Below, in pieces: positions 4,715-5,692 of a stretch of 5,692 nt of DNA. The position numbers and the translations under genes were made by a program. How positions within the stretch are numbered: the stretch's first letter is position 1; every line of letters begins with the position of its first letter. This DNA is from an uncultured archaeon (GTDB lineage Archaea; Thermoproteota; Nitrososphaeria; Nitrososphaerales; CALBXV01): the NCBI GenBank assembly GCA_937890045.1, contig CALBXV010000386.1:1-5692 (forward strand), given 5' to 3'. The notes below the pieces were generated by a model. The model did not search any database, had not been told where the DNA came from, and worked only from the letters and a program-made list of their open reading frames with translations.

Positions 4715-4880
4715 CAATTCGTTTCAGTATACGAGCTGTTTCTTTTTTAGATGATCCACGCCGTTTACTAATAAGTTCTAATTTCTCACTATCAGATAGC
4801 TTCTCATATACTATACGACGCTTAGCAGCATCCTGTATACGCTGAATTACTCTTGCTTTATTTCTTTTTCCTCTAATCAT
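4707..4880 (-). CDS. Highly basic small protein (57 aa)
   Basis: A 57-residue protein with about 19 Lys/Arg residues. The N terminus (MIRGKRNKAR) is strongly cationic, followed by helices at about 10-28 and 31-56, including E-K-L-S-D-S-E-K-L-E and an R-R-G-S-S-K-K turn. Composition suggests nucleic-acid or membrane-surface binding. It is unusual in sitting among four hydrophobic micro-proteins. The ATG overlaps the preceding 23-aa gene by 8 bases and its stop overlaps the next gene by 8 bases. A long region otherwise without annotation is thus explained. No family recognised. Confidence 0.75.
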   Translation of the reverse strand: MIRGKRNKARVIQRIQDAAKRRIVYEKLSDSEKLELISKRRGSSKKETARILKRIDD

Positions 4881-4944
4881 CACTCATCTCACTTAATTTA
4901 TAAGCAATGTACGCTAATAAACATACAACTATACCCTCAAACAT
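4873..4944 (-). CDS. Membrane micro-protein with acidic tail (23 aa)
   Basis: A 23-residue product: a short hydrophobic segment (residues 4-15, GIVVCLLAYIAY), then a charged tail ending in S-D-D. It starts 17 bases after the epimerase stop and overlaps the basic 57-aa gene by 8 bases. The ribosome site (GTAAGT before the ATG) is poor. It is kept because it fills the gap exactly and follows the same overlap pattern as its neighbours, but it could be a chance frame. Confidence 0.5.
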   Translation of the reverse strand: MFEGIVVCLLAYIAYKLSEMSDD

Positions 4945-4961
4945 TATACTTACGCTGATTA

Positions 4962-5692
4962 TTATATAACGCCATTCTCATACGACAGTAATTGCTGTAT
5001 TCCTTCACTTAATGTTATAAATTTAAAATCAATATTTTTTTCCAATTTAGTAAAATCTACTCTATAACTTCTCGTATCTTCATTATTGGCGTAACTAACA
5101 TATTCTGAAATATTTATATTTAAAGTTTTTGATATTTCATCAACTATATCCTGTTTAGTTAAATTTAATTCATCGCAACCCACATTTATTATTCCCTCAA
5201 AATCCTTATCTAACAATTGTAACAAAATATCTACACAATCAGATACATATAAGTTTGGTCTCCAAGTATCTTTTCCGTATACCTCAAAAGATTTTTTTTC
5301 TTTTATAGATTTAACAAAATTATTTATCATTAAATCATTTCTCATCAACTTACTTACACCAAACAATGTTGCTTGTCTTGCCAACATAGTGCTTATTTCA
5401 TTATACTCATTAAGTACTAATTCTGATTTATATTTTAGTTCAGAATAATATGTTGTTAAATTAACTTCATCTTCTTCTGTTACCTTCTTATCTCTAAACC
5501 CATAAACACTACAACTGCTTGGAAATATAAACTTTCTAATGTTATTTTTTACAGAAACATCACATAACATTTTCAAATCCTCTAAACAATCAGAAATGTC
5601 AGTTTTTGAAATATCTTGTAATCTTGGTGAAGCTAAATGAAATACTGCATCCACTCCATCAAAATGTTTTTCATATTCTTTTATATTCTTTA
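4962..5692 (-). CDS. NAD-dependent epimerase/dehydratase (N terminus outside window)
   Basis: This is an extended short-chain dehydrogenase that modifies nucleotide sugars, acting in the cytoplasm. The frame is open to the right edge. Upstream of a GTG at 5654 it continues without a stop (K-N-I-K-E-Y-E-K-H-F-D-G), so that GTG is not the real start and the Rossmann glycine motif lies outside the window. Visible from the GTG as residue 1: V-D-A-V-F-H-L-A (beta strand 4 region), F-P-S-S-C-S-V-Y-G at 44-52 (catalytic Ser region), Y70-S-E-L-K74 (YxxxK), and later P-N-L-Y-V-S-D-C-V-D, the substrate-domain signature of UDP-glucose 4-epimerase/dTDP-glucose dehydratase relatives. The exact sugar is undetermined. 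About 242 residues are visible; the family usually has 280-320. It lies directly upstream of the micro-gene array and may supply activated sugars for surface modification. Confidence 0.93.
   Translation of the reverse strand, partial: KNIKEYEKHFDGVDAVFHLASPRLQDISKTDISDCLEDLKMLCDVSVKNNIRKFIFPSSCSVYGFRDKKVTEEDEVNLTTYYSELKYKSELVLNEYNEISTMLARQATLFGVSKLMRNDLMINNFVKSIKEKKSFEVYGKDTWRPNLYVSDCVDILLQLLDKDFEGIINVGCDELNLTKQDIVDEISKTLNINISEYVSYANNEDTRSYRVDFTKLEKNIDFKFITLSEGIQQLLSYENGVI

Noticed and set aside
5650..5654. GTG at 5654 as the epimerase start
   Set aside because: The frame continues upstream without a stop into typical epimerase sequence, and the nucleotide-binding N terminus would be missing; the gene simply runs off the window.

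Overview
This is a compact, AT-rich stretch (about 30% GC by eye) in which every supportable gene lies on the minus strand. Genes abut or overlap through ATGA, TAATG or 8-base junctions. The mix of tiny orphan genes, small enzymes and sugar-metabolism genes suggests the accessory region of a tailed phage of a low-GC bacterium. A T4-like marine phage of SAR11 or Prochlorococcus type is my best guess. No structural, replication or lysis hallmark gene is present, so the host and phage assignment is inference.

Layout in the direction of transcription (right to left). (1) 5692-4962: 3' part of an NAD-dependent sugar-nucleotide epimerase/dehydratase, N terminus outside the window. (2) 4944-4430: five very small overlapping genes, four of them essentially a single membrane segment (23, 24, 33 and 36 aa) and one a very basic 57-aa protein. 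(3) 4430-3713: a membrane-anchored proline-rich protein, a four-segment membrane protein, and an 18-aa micro-ORF with a perfect Shine-Dalgarno. (4) 3711-2643: an Smr-domain protein, a 54-aa CxxC/CxxC zinc-binding protein (hidden behind a longer shadow ORF), a 62-aa orphan, and a 149-aa protein whose C terminus resembles the ribosomal L7/L12 C-terminal domain. (5) 2642-2533: the only real intergenic region. It is filled by a GC-rich structured element closed by a 13-bp perfect stem, probably an RNA or the 5' leader of the next gene. (6) 2532-1584: a small sulfotransferase-like P-loop protein and a Nudix hydrolase. (7) 1587-1: a membrane-anchored coiled-coil protein and a large protein with glycosyltransferase-like features that leaves the window.

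How the genes may work together: the epimerase, the glycosyltransferase-like protein and the sulfotransferase-like protein could all act on sugars or surface glycans. The Nudix, Smr, zinc-binding and L12-like proteins point to nucleotide and RNA/translation modulation. The block of small membrane proteins points to takeover of the host envelope. These roles are inferred from domains and position only. The most original signals are the structured RNA at 2543-2634 and the nested membrane micro-gene array at 4430-4944.
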